The translations under genes and the position numbers were made by a program. This document shows, one piece after another, positions 1 to 8,603 of a stretch of DNA of 64,000 nucleotides; the first letter of the stretch is position 1, and every line of letters begins with the position of its first letter. Origin of the DNA: G958295645 sp965242735 (GTDB taxonomy: Bacteria > Gemmatimonadota > Gemmatimonadetes > Longimicrobiales > Gaopeijiaceae); the NCBI GenBank assembly GCA_965242735.1, contig OZ251497.1:620001-684000 (forward strand), written 5' to 3'. Below the pieces are notes generated by a model, which did no database searches, was not told the DNA's origin, and saw only the letters and a program-made list of their open reading frames with translations.

Positions 1-2
1 CG

Positions 3-1697
3 TTGGAGGCCGGATACGTGGTGACCACGGCCTTCCTCAGCGAACTCTCGGCCGACGACGAGACCGGAATCGAGGAGTTGTTGGAAATGAGGGGCGGCCA
101 TCCCGACGAGCGACTCCGTGCGACCGCGGCCCGCTACGATGTCAAGCGACTTCGGCGCCAAGTAGAGCGGGACCGCAATCTTCTCAGAGAGTTGGCCGCC
201 GACGCGGCCACGATCACGCTCGAGCAAGACCCCAAGCTGAAGGCGCTGGCAGGCGCCTTGACGGAGATCGCCGAGCAGGCGGAGGCCGAAGCCATTCATT
301 CCGACGACGAAGGCCAGAAGCGCAAGGTCCTGGTGTTCTCGTCCTTCGCAGACACGGTCGAGTGGATATCCCGCTACATGGCGGATGCCGTGGAGAAACG
401 CCCCGGCCTGAAGCCCTATCGCGGCCGCATCGCGACGGCAACAGGCGGCACGAGCCGCGGCCGCATCGCGACGGCAACAGGCGCCAGCCGCGAAGCCTCG
501 GAGTCCCGTCTGCAAGCGGTCCAAGGCTTCGCCCCGCGGTCCATGGGCGCTCCGGCCGGGCACAATGCAGACCGCTTCGACCTCCTGATCTCCACCGACG
601 TGCTCGCCGAGGGCGTCAACCTCCAGCAGTGCCGCCACGTCGTCAACTTCGACGTGCCGTGGAACCCGATGCGTCTCGTCCAGCGCCACGGCCGCATCGA
701 CCGGATCGGCAGTCCGCATCGTCGCGTCTTCCTTCGCACGATCTTCCCTGCGGACCGGCTCGACCGGCTGCTCAACCTCGAGCAGCGCATCCTTGCGAAG
801 CTGGCGATGGCGGCGGCCAGCGTGGGGGTGGCGGCTCCCATCGAAGGAGCGGCCCACGGCGGCCAGGTCTTCACGGAGACTCGCGAAGAAATCGAGAGGC
901 TCTTGCGGGAGGATGCTTCGCTGTTCGAGCGCGGCGGGACCGCTGCTGCGGCGCAAACCGGCGAAGAGTACCGCCAGACGTTGCGCAAGGCGCTCCACGC
1001 CGACCGTCGTCGCATCGTGGAGATGCCTTGGAAGACCGGCTCCGGGATGACGAAAGGAACGCGCCGGGGCATCTTTTTCTGCGCCGTCGTCGGCCATGGC
1101 GCCAAGCTGGAGCGAACCTATCTGCGCTTCGTCCCGGCCACGGCCGAATGGTCGCCCGACCCCTCCGCTTCGGTCGAAGGCGAGGTCGGAGCCTGCCTTC
1201 GTCTCGTCGAGTGCGAGGAGAGCACGCCGGCTTGGTTCCCCCCGGCAGTCCAAAAGCGCGCCTACGAGTTCTGGGAAGTCGCTCGCCAAGACATCTGGGA
1301 ACGGTGGATGCGCGAAACCGACCCCGCCAACCTCCAGCCCAGGCTTCGGCCCCTGAACCGGCGTGTGGCGGCCTTCATCCGCGACAATCTGCCGCCCGAC
1401 GTGCCCCAGGACCGCGTGCGCGACGCCCTCGAAGTGCTGGAGTCGCCCTGGCCCCGGCGGGAAGAGATGACGCTGCGGCAATGGTTCGGCTCGGCCGACC
1501 ATCCACCGGACCACGGTGGCATGTCCGCATCCGGATCGTCCAAGAACCTTCGCGGGCCCGCACTGTCGCAGTACTTGATCGAGCAAGTGCTGAGCACGGG
1601 ACTGGAGCCCCTGCGGCCGCCCCCGTTGCTGCCGGTCATCGAGCCGAGCGAAGTCGAGCTGATCTGCTGGCTGGCGATCGAGCCCGAGGCCAGCTAG
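3..1697 (+). CDS. SNF2-type helicase, C-terminal part (5' truncated by window edge)
   Basis: This is the C-terminal 564 residues or so of a superfamily-2 helicase; the N-terminal RecA lobe (Walker A, DEAH) lies outside the window. The second RecA lobe is clear: the strand 'KVLVFSSFADTVEWI' near residue 108, motif V 'LISTDVLAEGVNLQQC' near residue 195, and motif VI 'QRHGRIDRIGS' near residue 227, the arginine-finger motif of SNF2-like ATPases. The roughly 330 residues after motif VI match no family I can name. A 12-residue in-frame duplication sits just before motif V. Such helicases often belong to phage-defence or restriction clusters, and the downstream gene is a Fic protein. It could be a BrxHII-like or DISARM-like helicase, but the N-terminus would be needed to tell. 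Confidence 0.8.
   Translation: MEAGYVVTTAFLSELSADDETGIEELLEMRGGHPDERLRATAARYDVKRLRRQVERDRNLLRELAADAATITLEQDPKLKALAGALTEIAEQAEAEAIHSDDEGQKRKVLVFSSFADTVEWISRYMADAVEKRPGLKPYRGRIATATGGTSRGRIATATGASREASESRLQAVQGFAPRSMGAPAGHNADRFDLLISTDVLAEGVNLQQCRHVVNFDVPWNPMRLVQRHGRIDRIGSPHRRVFLRTIFPADRLDRLLNLEQRILAKLAMAAASVGVAAPIEGAAHGGQVFTETREEIERLLREDASLFERGGTAAAAQTGEEYRQTLRKALHADRRRIVEMPWKTGSGMTKGTRRGIFFCAVVGHGAKLERTYLRFVPATAEWSPDPSASVEGEVGACLRLVECEESTPAWFPPAVQKRAYEFWEVARQDIWERWMRETDPANLQPRLRPLNRRVAAFIRDNLPPDVPQDRVRDALEVLESPWPRREEMTLRQWFGSADHPPDHGGMSASGSSKNLRGPALSQYLIEQVLSTGLEPLRPPPLLPVIEPSEVELICWLAIEPEAS
421..483 (+). repeat. In-frame 36-bp tandem duplication inside the helicase gene
   Basis: A 27-bp sequence beginning GCGGCCGCATCGCGACGGCA occurs at 421-447 and again at 457-483, a period of 36 bp (12 codons). 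Both copies encode GRIATATG in the same frame. It falls in the linker between helicase motifs IV and V, where length variation is usually tolerated. Confidence 0.85.
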
Positions 1698-1868
1698 GCT
1701 GGCCCCATTTCGGCCACGACGCGAGAACCCCAAGGCCAGCCCCGCCGTTCGCCGAACGAGCCAAACAGGCCGTCAAAAAACTCGCCATGTATCGATGGCT
1801 AAAGATCGGAACTCCCGTTACAATAGGTACTTACGAATCATAAAAACGTGTCAAACAAGGAGCATTCG

Positions 1869-3050
1869 ATGGACTGGGACCGCTTTCGGCTCGACTACCG
1901 CCTCGACACGGCGGCCCCCGAACTCCGGCGCTTGCTGGTGCAGATCGAGGGGTACCGCGAGGCGGCGCGCATTCTCGTCCTTCGGCCGGCATGGAAGGAC
2001 TGGCTCGTCCGGCTCAACCGCATCCGGGCGATCCGCGGCACGACGGGCCTCGAAGGCAACCCGCTCTCCGAGCAGCAGATTGCCTGGGTCCTGGACGACG
2101 AGGCCCAGGCGGCTGCTGGCACGGTGGCGCGGCAGCAGGTGCGCAACGCAGCGGCCGCCCAGGAGTGGGTCAGGTCTCGGTTCGGCGCAGGTCGTCCGCC
2201 GCTGGCCACGGACGACATCCTTCACATGCACCGGCTCATGACGACCGGCTCCGACGAAGGCAACAACGTGCCGGGCCGGCTTCGCACCCGCGACGTGCAG
2301 GTGGGCACCCCGGCGTTGGGCGGCGTCCATCGGGGCGCCCCTCATCCCCGCGTCGAGCGGCTGACGGCGGAGTTCGTGGAGTTCCTCCGGTCTCCCCGGA
2401 TGCGCTCCGAACATCCGGTCGTCCGCGCATTGCTCGCGCACTTCTTCCTGGTCACCATCCATCCGTTCGGCGCTGGAAACGGCCGCGTGTCGCGCCTCGT
2501 GGAGGCCGCCGTGCTCTACGAGGGCGGCTACGACGTGCACGGCTTCTACGGCCTCTCCAACTTCTTCTACGTCCACGGCGACAAGTACAAGCTGCTGTTG
2601 CAGGAATGCCGTTGCCGGCAGCCGTTCGATCTCGTGCCGTTCGTGAAATTCGGCCTTGAGGGCTTCGTCCATGAACTTCGCGGCATCAACAACTTCATCC
2701 AGGAGAAGGTGAACGGCCTCGTCTATCGCGACATGATGATCAGGGCGAACAACGAAAGGGTTGGGAAGCGCCGCAAGCTCCTCAACCACCGGGAATACAA
2801 CTTGCTTCTCCATCTGCTGGAAGAGACGGATCCGGAGGACCCCTTCGCGACCGAATCCTCTCGACAGGTCCCGCTGGCGGAACTGTTGCAGTCGCCGTTC
2901 GTGATGGAAGTCTACCGCGACGTCACGCGCCGCACCTTCATTCGAGAGCTCGAACGCTTGGACAAGTTCGGATTCATCCGCTTCGAATACGATTCGGCGC
3001 TCGACACGTTGATCGTCGCGATCGATTTCGGCGCCATCGAACGCTATTAG
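1869..3050 (+). CDS. Fic family protein, predicted AMP-transferase (class II)
   Basis: Predicted to move AMP, or another nucleotide part, onto a hydroxyl side chain of a target protein. The catalytic motif HPFGAGNGRVSR lies at residues 198-209, with the invariant His198 and the Gly-Asn-Gly-Arg anion loop. An autoinhibitory helix motif of the (S/T)xxxE(G/N) form, TTGLEG, is at residues 58-63, placing it in class II where the inhibitor is N-terminal. The C-terminal 90 residues look like a winged helix. I chose ATG 1869 because AAGGAG lies 6 nt upstream at 1857-1862; an in-frame GTG at 1848 would put that Shine-Dalgarno inside the gene. It follows the helicase by 171 bp on the same strand. Whether it is a toxin, a housekeeping regulator or part of the helicase locus cannot be told from sequence. 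Confidence 0.9.
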   Translation: MDWDRFRLDYRLDTAAPELRRLLVQIEGYREAARILVLRPAWKDWLVRLNRIRAIRGTTGLEGNPLSEQQIAWVLDDEAQAAAGTVARQQVRNAAAAQEWVRSRFGAGRPPLATDDILHMHRLMTTGSDEGNNVPGRLRTRDVQVGTPALGGVHRGAPHPRVERLTAEFVEFLRSPRMRSEHPVVRALLAHFFLVTIHPFGAGNGRVSRLVEAAVLYEGGYDVHGFYGLSNFFYVHGDKYKLLLQECRCRQPFDLVPFVKFGLEGFVHELRGINNFIQEKVNGLVYRDMMIRANNERVGKRRKLLNHREYNLLLHLLEETDPEDPFATESSRQVPLAELLQSPFVMEVYRDVTRRTFIRELERLDKFGFIRFEYDSALDTLIVAIDFGAIERY

Positions 3051-3124
3051 ATTCCATCGTTCGGACGGTCGGCTTGCCCGCTACCATGCCGGGACAACTC
3101 CAACGTAAGGAGAGGGATTGCATC

Positions 3125-3663
3125 ATGCTTCACCGAGCCAGCGCGTCAGAGGAGAGCCCGATCAGCTTCGCCCGCAAGAACGCACGTCTGTTCCTCGCCG
3201 CGCTGGTGGTTGCGGGATCGCTGTCTTCCGATCCTCTGTCCGGTCAAGTGATGCTCGGCGTTCGCGGAGGCATCTTCATGGGCGTCAGAGCGCCGGCTTG
3301 GAGGGAGGCGTCTTTCTGGAACGGCGCCTGGGGTGGAAGGAAACGGCCGTCGTGTTGGACGCATTCGTCAGCGCCTCGCGCATCGAGCAGGCCAGCAACG
3401 ACGTGGGCGTCGCTCTCCTCTTCAAGGCTGGGACTGGCGGCCCGAGGTCGATCCACTTGTTCTTCGGCCCCGTTGTCGGTAGAACCCGGCGACAATTTTC
3501 TGTTAACAACAAGGCGTTCTCTGGTCTGAGGACGGGGGGTGGATTTGCCATGCAGGTCGGCGAGTCGTCGAAGCTGTCGGTGGATGTGGAAACTTTTTGG
3601 GGCGCCGGCGACGCCGTCAGCTACAGTGCGGCCAAATTGGGGGTGGCGTTCCCGGTGGGATGA
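3125..3663 (+). pseudogene. Outer-membrane beta-barrel-like protein, frameshifted
   Basis: Reading starts at ATG 3125 with AAGGAG at 3107-3112. It gives a signal-peptide-like N-terminus (hydrophobic run LFLAALVVAGSLS), then GGIFMG. The barrel-like continuation (alternating hydrophobic residues, 'GGVFLERRLGW', ending 'GVAFPVG') is in the next frame and stops at 3661-3663. The shift lies near 3285-3300. The frame containing the start runs on to 3529 with unnatural composition. This is either a real frameshift mutation or a one-base sequencing error; reads over 3280-3305 would decide. The intact product would be about 170-180 residues, the size of small porin-like domains. Confidence 0.6.
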
Positions 3664-3980
3664 AGACGCGGCCCGAACGCCAAGCCTAGGATTCCTCCTC
3701 GCCGCGACGCCGTGCCTTGGCCGCTCCGCAAACAAGAGCAGCGCCCGCTTCCAGTCCGCCGGCCCACCTTTCCGCACGCCAATCGCCTCGCGACGCCTGC
3801 GGCCGCGCATCGACTACCGCCCCGTCGAGCACTATTAGATTTTGCTCTGATCGGACGGTCGGCTCTTGGAGTTGGGCCCGCCTTCAGGCAACCACGGCTT
3901 CCCGTCGCCGACGGGGCGGCCGCCCAGCCCCGGCCGCCTTCGGAATTCAGCCCGCCTCTCGCAGCCCGAGGTTCTCTGCC
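3664..3980. other. Intergenic stretch with a Fic 3'-end remnant
   Basis: No convincing gene. The segment 3809-3866 resembles the end of the Fic gene and the bases after it (3021-3075). Both read ID...(I/V)E.Y followed by TAG, and both are followed by the same string TCGGACGGTCGGCT. The rest is GC-rich without clear signals. Confidence 0.5.
3809..3866 (+). repeat. Diverged direct copy of the Fic gene 3' end
   Basis: Compare 3021-3075. The last ten codons of the Fic gene (ending in GAACGCTATTAG) are matched here by a related string ending GAGCACTATTAG. About 10 nt further on, both copies carry TCGGACGGTCGGCT. The two copies flank the frameshifted membrane-protein gene, which suggests a duplication or recombination event with loss of the rest of a second Fic copy. 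Confidence 0.55.
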
Positions 3981-5165
3981 ATGACCAACCCTATCCGCAA
4001 GCGCTCGACGACAGCCCGGACGTCAATCCGGCGACCGATCCAACGGACAGCCCTTTGGCCGCTCGCCGCCTTGCTCGCAGCGGCGTGCGGAGCCGACGAC
4101 GGCGGTGACGACGCCTCGTCCGCGGTCCCGGCCGAGTGGGACCTCGCGCTCGTTGCGAGCATTGGCGCGGGGGCTCTCTCGGAGGAAGGGAGCCCGGAGG
4201 AATTCGGCCGGGTGGTGGGCGTCGCTCTGGGACCGGACGACGAAGTGTTCGTCGCCGACCGCCTGAACTTCGAGGTGCGGGTCTTCGGACTGGACGGAGC
4301 GCATCGGCGCAGCTTCGGGCGCCGGGGCGAAGGGCCGGGCGAGTTCGAGACCCTCTATTCGATCGCGTGGGTCGGAGACCGGCTGTTGGCGCTCGACTAC
4401 GAAAACGCGCGCATCAGCGAGTTCTCGGCGGCGGGCGACTACCTGGGCCAGCGCGAGACGGCCAGGGGCATTTCAGGGTCGGGACTGGGGCTTTACAGCG
4501 TCGGCGCGGCGGAGGCGTACGTGGACCACTTCGACCGCGCGGACGATTGGCGTCACGTCTACGCCGGACAAGGTCCCGACGGCCCGACGGGCGTGGCGAT
4601 TCCTGTGCTGCCTCAACCGGAAGGACGAAGTTCGGTCATCGTGTGCGACCGGGGGGACGTCAGGGCGTCCTACCTGATTCCGTTCGCGCCCAGGCTGATT
4701 CAGCATCCCGGGCCCGGCGGCTCGTTGTACTCGGCCGTGACCGGCGACTACAGGATCGTCGCGACCCGAGACGCCGACACCGTGCGCGTCGTCGAAGGCC
4801 AAGCGGAGGCGGCTCCCGTGACCGACGCCGAATGGGAGAGGCGAACGGAGGCAATCCGATCGCTGAAGGCGGAGTATCCCAGCGCGCAGTGCGAGCCGGA
4901 CCTGCCCGGCAAGCCGTCGGCGAAGCCGATCCTCAAGGCGTTGTTCGTCGCTCCGGACGGCCGCTTGTGGGTCGAAGTCGCGGCGGCCGGAGGAGACCGG
5001 TGGGACGTCTTCGACGTGGACGGACGGCCGATGGCCCGCGTCCAGGCTCCCGCGAGGAGCGGCATTCCAGCGTTCGGCCCGGATCACGTGGTGACGATCC
5101 GGCGAGACAGTCTGGATCTGGACTATGTGGACGTGTACCGAATCACGCGGCCGACCGGCCAGTAG
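3981..5165 (+). CDS. Lipoprotein with six-bladed beta-propeller (NHL-like) fold
   Basis: A 394-residue exported protein. The N-terminus is basic, then a hydrophobic stretch leads to the lipobox LLAAACG, so it should be lipidated after signal peptidase II cleavage. The mature part repeats short blades of the type 'VVGVALGPDDEVFVAD...VRVFGLDG', with 'GRRGEGPGEF' between blades, typical of the 6-bladed beta-propeller proteins common in Bacteroidota and Gemmatimonadota. Function in this family is usually unknown; binding of a ligand or protein partner at the cell surface or in the periplasm is likely. Start ATG 3981 is the first codon giving a proper signal peptide. Its 3' end overlaps the convergent nucleotidyltransferase gene by 23 bp. 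Confidence 0.85.
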   Translation: MTNPIRKRSTTARTSIRRPIQRTALWPLAALLAAACGADDGGDDASSAVPAEWDLALVASIGAGALSEEGSPEEFGRVVGVALGPDDEVFVADRLNFEVRVFGLDGAHRRSFGRRGEGPGEFETLYSIAWVGDRLLALDYENARISEFSAAGDYLGQRETARGISGSGLGLYSVGAAEAYVDHFDRADDWRHVYAGQGPDGPTGVAIPVLPQPEGRSSVIVCDRGDVRASYLIPFAPRLIQHPGPGGSLYSAVTGDYRIVATRDADTVRVVEGQAEAAPVTDAEWERRTEAIRSLKAEYPSAQCEPDLPGKPSAKPILKALFVAPDGRLWVEVAAAGGDRWDVFDVDGRPMARVQAPARSGIPAFGPDHVVTIRRDSLDLDYVDVYRITRPTGQ

Positions 5166-5478
5166 GGTCCGCCTCCGTTCCCTTGGCCAGCACGACGTAG
5201 TCCCGTTCGATCTCGCGACGAAAGGCGTCGGGCAACCGGCTCCAGTCGTGGACGTCCACGATGAACGGGATGTTCGACTCGCTCAAGGCGTCCATCAGCT
5301 CCGACAGCCGACGCACGGGAATTCGGTCGCGCCCGGGGCCGCGCAGCACGATGTCCAGGTCGCTGGCGTCGTGGCTTCCGCCGGTGACGCGGCTTCCGTA
5401 GGCCCACACTTCGGCGTCCGGCACGTGCAAGCGCAGAAGTTCGGCGAGCATCTTGCGGTGGCGGGGCGCCAAGTGCAC
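5143..5478 (-). CDS. MNT-type nucleotidyltransferase
   Basis: A minimal nucleotidyltransferase of 111 residues. The signature 'AYGSRVTGG...ASDLDIVL' shows the GS loop and the two metal-binding aspartates of the Pol-beta superfamily. Partnered with the HEPN-like protein encoded just upstream (8-nt gap), it forms the MNT/HEPN two-gene unit; in characterised pairs the MNT protein neutralises the HEPN partner by adding AMP. Start GTG 5478 is chosen; a TTG at 5490 that overlaps the upstream stop is an alternative. It overlaps the end of the convergent lipoprotein gene. Confidence 0.85.
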   Translation of the reverse strand: MHLAPRHRKMLAELLRLHVPDAEVWAYGSRVTGGSHDASDLDIVLRGPGRDRIPVRRLSELMDALSESNIPFIVDVHDWSRLPDAFRREIERDYVVLAKGTEADPTGRSAA

Positions 5479-5486
5479 GCGTCGGC

Positions 5487-5918
5487 TCAAGGAGGCCCCC
5501 GCACGGCGTCGGCCAAAGCGCGCGCGTCGGAAATGAACTCCGGCAACAGCTGAAGCGCGTCCTTGGCCAGCTCCTGGCCGTAGTCGTGGGCGGCGACGTT
5601 TCGAGCGTCTCGGTATTCGAGCCAGCGTTCGCATGCGTCGGCGGAGATCACGCCGTGCTTCGCGGCGTGACGAAACACGTCCTTGAACGAAAGGCGGTCG
5701 GCTTGTCGGTCGCTCGCGAAGAAAGGCCGCAGGCGTCGCTTCAGCAGTTTTCCGCTCAATTCCAGCGCCACTTCGAATTCCTTGACGCAGGCCGCTTGGC
5801 CCACGGCATGAGCCGTCTCGCCGGCCTCTGTCTTACCGAGCCACTCCAAGGCTTGGCTCAACCCCTGGACGCAACGCTCCAGATGCGCGGTCTGGATGGC
5901 GGCTGGTTTGCTACTCAT
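5487..5918 (-). CDS. HEPN-like nucleotidyltransferase substrate-binding protein (HI0074 family)
   Basis: A 143-residue all-helical protein that resembles the HI0074/PF08780 family, the partner of MNT nucleotidyltransferases. The motif RNVAAH near the C-terminus matches the HEPN signature R-N-xxx-H, the ribonuclease site in toxic members. ATG 5918 (MSSKP) is the sensible start; an in-frame codon further upstream would add unrelated residues. It is encoded first, followed by the nucleotidyltransferase, an arrangement usual for these pairs. It could be a toxin-antitoxin module or a non-toxic HI0073/HI0074-like pair; the intact R-x4-H motif leaves toxicity possible. Confidence 0.8.
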   Translation of the reverse strand: MSSKPAAIQTAHLERCVQGLSQALEWLGKTEAGETAHAVGQAACVKEFEVALELSGKLLKRRLRPFFASDRQADRLSFKDVFRHAAKHGVISADACERWLEYRDARNVAAHDYGQELAKDALQLLPEFISDARALADAVRGPP

Positions 5919-6324
5919 TGCGCTTCCGCAGCTGCTTGTCGATTCGTCCGGCCCGCGTCTGGCGCTCATCGCTTGCTTCGCATGCCCGGCGTGTGCGGAC
6001 TCCGCGTGTCCGGCGCGAGCGCTCCCATTCCAAGCTCGATCGGCCGCCGAGCTGGCCGCCGAGGGCTACAGCCTGCTCCCCTCCGTCAAGCAAGCTGCCC
6101 CATCTTCGGCGGTGCGGCAAGGACTTCGGGCGCGGGCAAGGACTCGGCGGTGCAACGAGGGCTTCGGTGGTGCGGCAAGGGCTTCGGAGGCGGGACGAGG
6201 GGCTTCGGCGGCCCGGCAAGGGCTTTCCTGCCGTCGGCCGCCCAAGCGGACATCGTTCGATTGCTGTTATATTTGCATTTGAAATGCCAATCTGCACGTT
6301 TTCTTCGGCCTCCACGTCCGGCCC
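5919..6324. other. Divergent intergenic region with degenerate GC-rich repeats
   Basis: No gene is supported. From about 6104 to 6240 the sequence is a run of imperfect copies built around GGTGCGGCAAGGGCTTCGG, roughly 20-25 bp apart. The last 80 bp before the ATPase are AT-richer (GATTGCTGTTATATTTGC near 6260-6277) and probably hold the promoter of the plus-strand gene, although I see no consensus -35 element. Confidence 0.5.
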
Positions 6325-7617
6325 GTGAAGCACATCGAACGCGCCCTCGAGCCGACGCTCGCCCGCGCGGCCTCGGAGTTTCCGGCCGTCGTCCTCACCG
6401 GACCCCGGCAGTCGGGCAAGACCACGTTGCTCAAGCGCTGGGCTGGCAACGACTACCGGTACGTTTCCCTGGAACTGCCCGACGTTCGGGCCGCCGCCGT
6501 CGCGGACCCGCGAGCGTTCCTGTCGTGGCACGCGCCTCCGGCGATCTACGACGAGGTCCAGTGGGCGCCCGAGCTGCTGCCCTACGTCAAGGAGCGGATA
6601 GACGAGCGCCGGGACGAGCCCGGACAGTTCCTGCTCTCGGGATCGCAGAACCTCCTGCTGGCTGCGCAGATTACCGAGTCGTTGGCCGGGCGGGCGGCGG
6701 TGCTTCGCCTGTTGCCGGTTTCCCGGCGCGAGCGCGAACCGGCGAGGCTTCACGCGCCCCTCCTTTGGGAGGTCGACCGGGACGCCGGGACAGGGTCCGA
6801 GGAATCGTCGGCCGAACTTCGGCGCGACCAGCCGGAATCGCCACGCGCCGGCCAAACTTTGCAGCGGTCCGAGGAATCGCCGGCCGAGTTCTGGCGCGAC
6901 CTTCTGCACGGCAGCTATCCCGAGATCGTCGCCAATCCGAAGCGCGACGCCGCGTTATGGCAATCGAGCTTCGTCCAGACCTATCTGGAGCGCGACGTTC
7001 GCCACCTTCGCCGGATCGGGGACCTCTCCCAGTTCCAGAGCTTCCTGCGCGCCCTCGCCGCCCGCAGCGGACAGTTGCTGAACGCGAGCGACCTCTCCCG
7101 CGACCTGGGCGTGGCCGCCAACACTGTGCGCGCGTGGCTGTCGGTGCTCGAAGCGACCCATCAGATCGTGGTCGTGCGCCCGTACTTCGCCAACATCGGC
7201 AAGCGCTTGGTCAAGGCGCCGAAGGTCTACTTCACGGACACCGGGCTACTCTGCCATCTGACCGGAATTCGCGATCCGGAGCTCGCGGCGTCGGGTCCGC
7301 TGGCCGGGGCCATCATGGAAACCGCCGTGCTCTCCGAGATCTGCAAGACGCTGGTCAATCGCGGCGCCGATCCGCAGATCTACTTCTGGCGCACTGCGGC
7401 GGGCGTGGAAGTGGACTTTCTGGTCCAAGCCGGCGACCGGATCGTCCCCGTCGAAGTGAAGAAGACGGCCACGCCTCGACCCGCCATGGCGCGGTCCATC
7501 CAGGCCCTGCAACGCGATCTCGGCGACGCGGCCGGCCACGGCTACCTCGTGCACGCGGGCCACGGACGGACGCCGTTGGCCGAGGGCGTCACGGCCGCTG
7601 GGTTGTCGGAACTCTAG
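6325..7617 (+). CDS. AAA-type ATPase with DUF4143 domain
   Basis: A 430-residue ATPase of the AAA_14/DUF4143 family. Walker A is GPRQSGKT at residues 26-33, the Walker B-like strand AIYDEVQW ends near residue 80, and a sensor-like 'LLSGSQN' follows. The C-terminal DUF4143 part ends in 'VEVDFLV...VEVKK', a layout resembling a PD-(D/E)XK nuclease fold. Members are common in accessory regions; their role is mostly unknown. In the middle there is an unusual, charged 40-residue insertion in which SEESSAELRRD and SEESPAEFWRD are near-copies, encoded by an imperfect DNA duplication at about 6799-6903. ATG 6325 has only a weak upstream Shine-Dalgarno. Confidence 0.85.
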   Translation: MKHIERALEPTLARAASEFPAVVLTGPRQSGKTTLLKRWAGNDYRYVSLELPDVRAAAVADPRAFLSWHAPPAIYDEVQWAPELLPYVKERIDERRDEPGQFLLSGSQNLLLAAQITESLAGRAAVLRLLPVSRREREPARLHAPLLWEVDRDAGTGSEESSAELRRDQPESPRAGQTLQRSEESPAEFWRDLLHGSYPEIVANPKRDAALWQSSFVQTYLERDVRHLRRIGDLSQFQSFLRALAARSGQLLNASDLSRDLGVAANTVRAWLSVLEATHQIVVVRPYFANIGKRLVKAPKVYFTDTGLLCHLTGIRDPELAASGPLAGAIMETAVLSEICKTLVNRGADPQIYFWRTAAGVEVDFLVQAGDRIVPVEVKKTATPRPAMARSIQALQRDLGDAAGHGYLVHAGHGRTPLAEGVTAAGLSEL

Positions 7618-7676
7618 GAGCGGGCTGCTCCCGCCGCCTCCGTCCTCGATTCCGGCCGCATCGCGCAGAACCACGC

Positions 7677-8597
7677 TCAGGAGCCGCCCCCCGCCATGGG
7701 CTCGTCGCGGCTGACGACGTCCGTGGCCGAGCCGGTGATCAGCCGGTCGGGACCGGTGACGACGTCCGGGTCCTTGCCGGAATAGGGCAGCTTGTGGAGG
7801 AAGTGCTGGAGACATGCCAGCCGGGCGCGTCTCTTGTCGTCGGACTTGATGATGGTCCAGGGCGCGTCCGCGGTGTCGGTGTAGAAGAACATGGCCTCCT
7901 TGGCGTCCGTGTACTCGGGCCACTTGTCCAGCGAGGCCAGGTCCACCGTCGAGATCTTCCACTGCTTGAGCGGATCGGTCTTGCGGCGGTCGAAGCGGTG
8001 CTTCTGCTCTTGCTTGGACACGGAGAACCAGAACTTGAAGAGGCTGATGCCGCTGTTGACGAGCATCCGTTCCAGCTCGGGGCACTGGCGCAGGAACTCG
8101 AGGTATTCCTGGCCCGTGCAAAACCCCATGACGCGCTCCACGCCGGCCCGGTTGTACCAAGACCGGTCGAAGAGCACGATCTCGCCCGCCGTGGGCAGAT
8201 GCTGCACGTACCGCTGGAAGTACCACTGCCCCCGCTCCACGTCGCTGGGCTTGTTCAACGCCACCACGCGGGCGCCGCGCGGATTCAGGTGCTCCATGAA
8301 CCTCTTGATCGTGCCGCCCTTGCCCGCGGCGTCCCGGCCCTCGAACACGACGACGACCTTGGCGCCCGATTCCTTGATCCACCGCTGAGCCTTGAGCAGC
8401 TCCACCTGCAACCGGGCCTTCCCGGCCTCGTAGGCGCTGCGCTTCATCTTCTCGGAGTACGGATAGACGCCCTCGCGGAACACCCGCTTGACCTTCGACC
8501 GGCTGCTTCGACCGTCCGTTCCGGCGCGTTTCGGGGCCGATTCCGCGCGCTGGCCGCCGACCACGGCCTCCAGAAGATCGTCGGCGTCTTTGCTCAT
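7677..8597 (-). CDS. ppk2: Polyphosphate kinase 2
   Basis: Catalyses reversible phosphate transfer between polyphosphate and a nucleoside di- or monophosphate. The 306-residue protein has the PPK2 Walker A GRDAAGKGG at residues 87-95 and the lid/Walker B motif DRSWYNRAGVE near residue 147, then the conserved 'KFWFSVSKQEQ' helix and 'DPLKQWK'. The N-terminal 35 residues are variable. Cytosolic. It starts 6 nt after the S9 peptidase stop on the same strand with a purine-rich AGGGGGCG before the ATG, so the two are probably co-transcribed. Which substrate class (class I, II or III) it uses cannot be told with confidence. Confidence 0.93.
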   Translation of the reverse strand: MSKDADDLLEAVVGGQRAESAPKRAGTDGRSSRSKVKRVFREGVYPYSEKMKRSAYEAGKARLQVELLKAQRWIKESGAKVVVVFEGRDAAGKGGTIKRFMEHLNPRGARVVALNKPSDVERGQWYFQRYVQHLPTAGEIVLFDRSWYNRAGVERVMGFCTGQEYLEFLRQCPELERMLVNSGISLFKFWFSVSKQEQKHRFDRRKTDPLKQWKISTVDLASLDKWPEYTDAKEAMFFYTDTADAPWTIIKSDDKRRARLACLQHFLHKLPYSGKDPDVVTGPDRLITGSATDVVSRDEPMAGGGS

Positions 8598-8603
8598 CGC
8601 CCC

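Noticed and set aside
3..1697. The left-edge helicase as the missing brxHII
   Set aside because: It is about 40 kb from pglZ, is truncated by the window, and lies with a Fic gene. It could complement BREX, but nothing in the sequence ties it to the operon.
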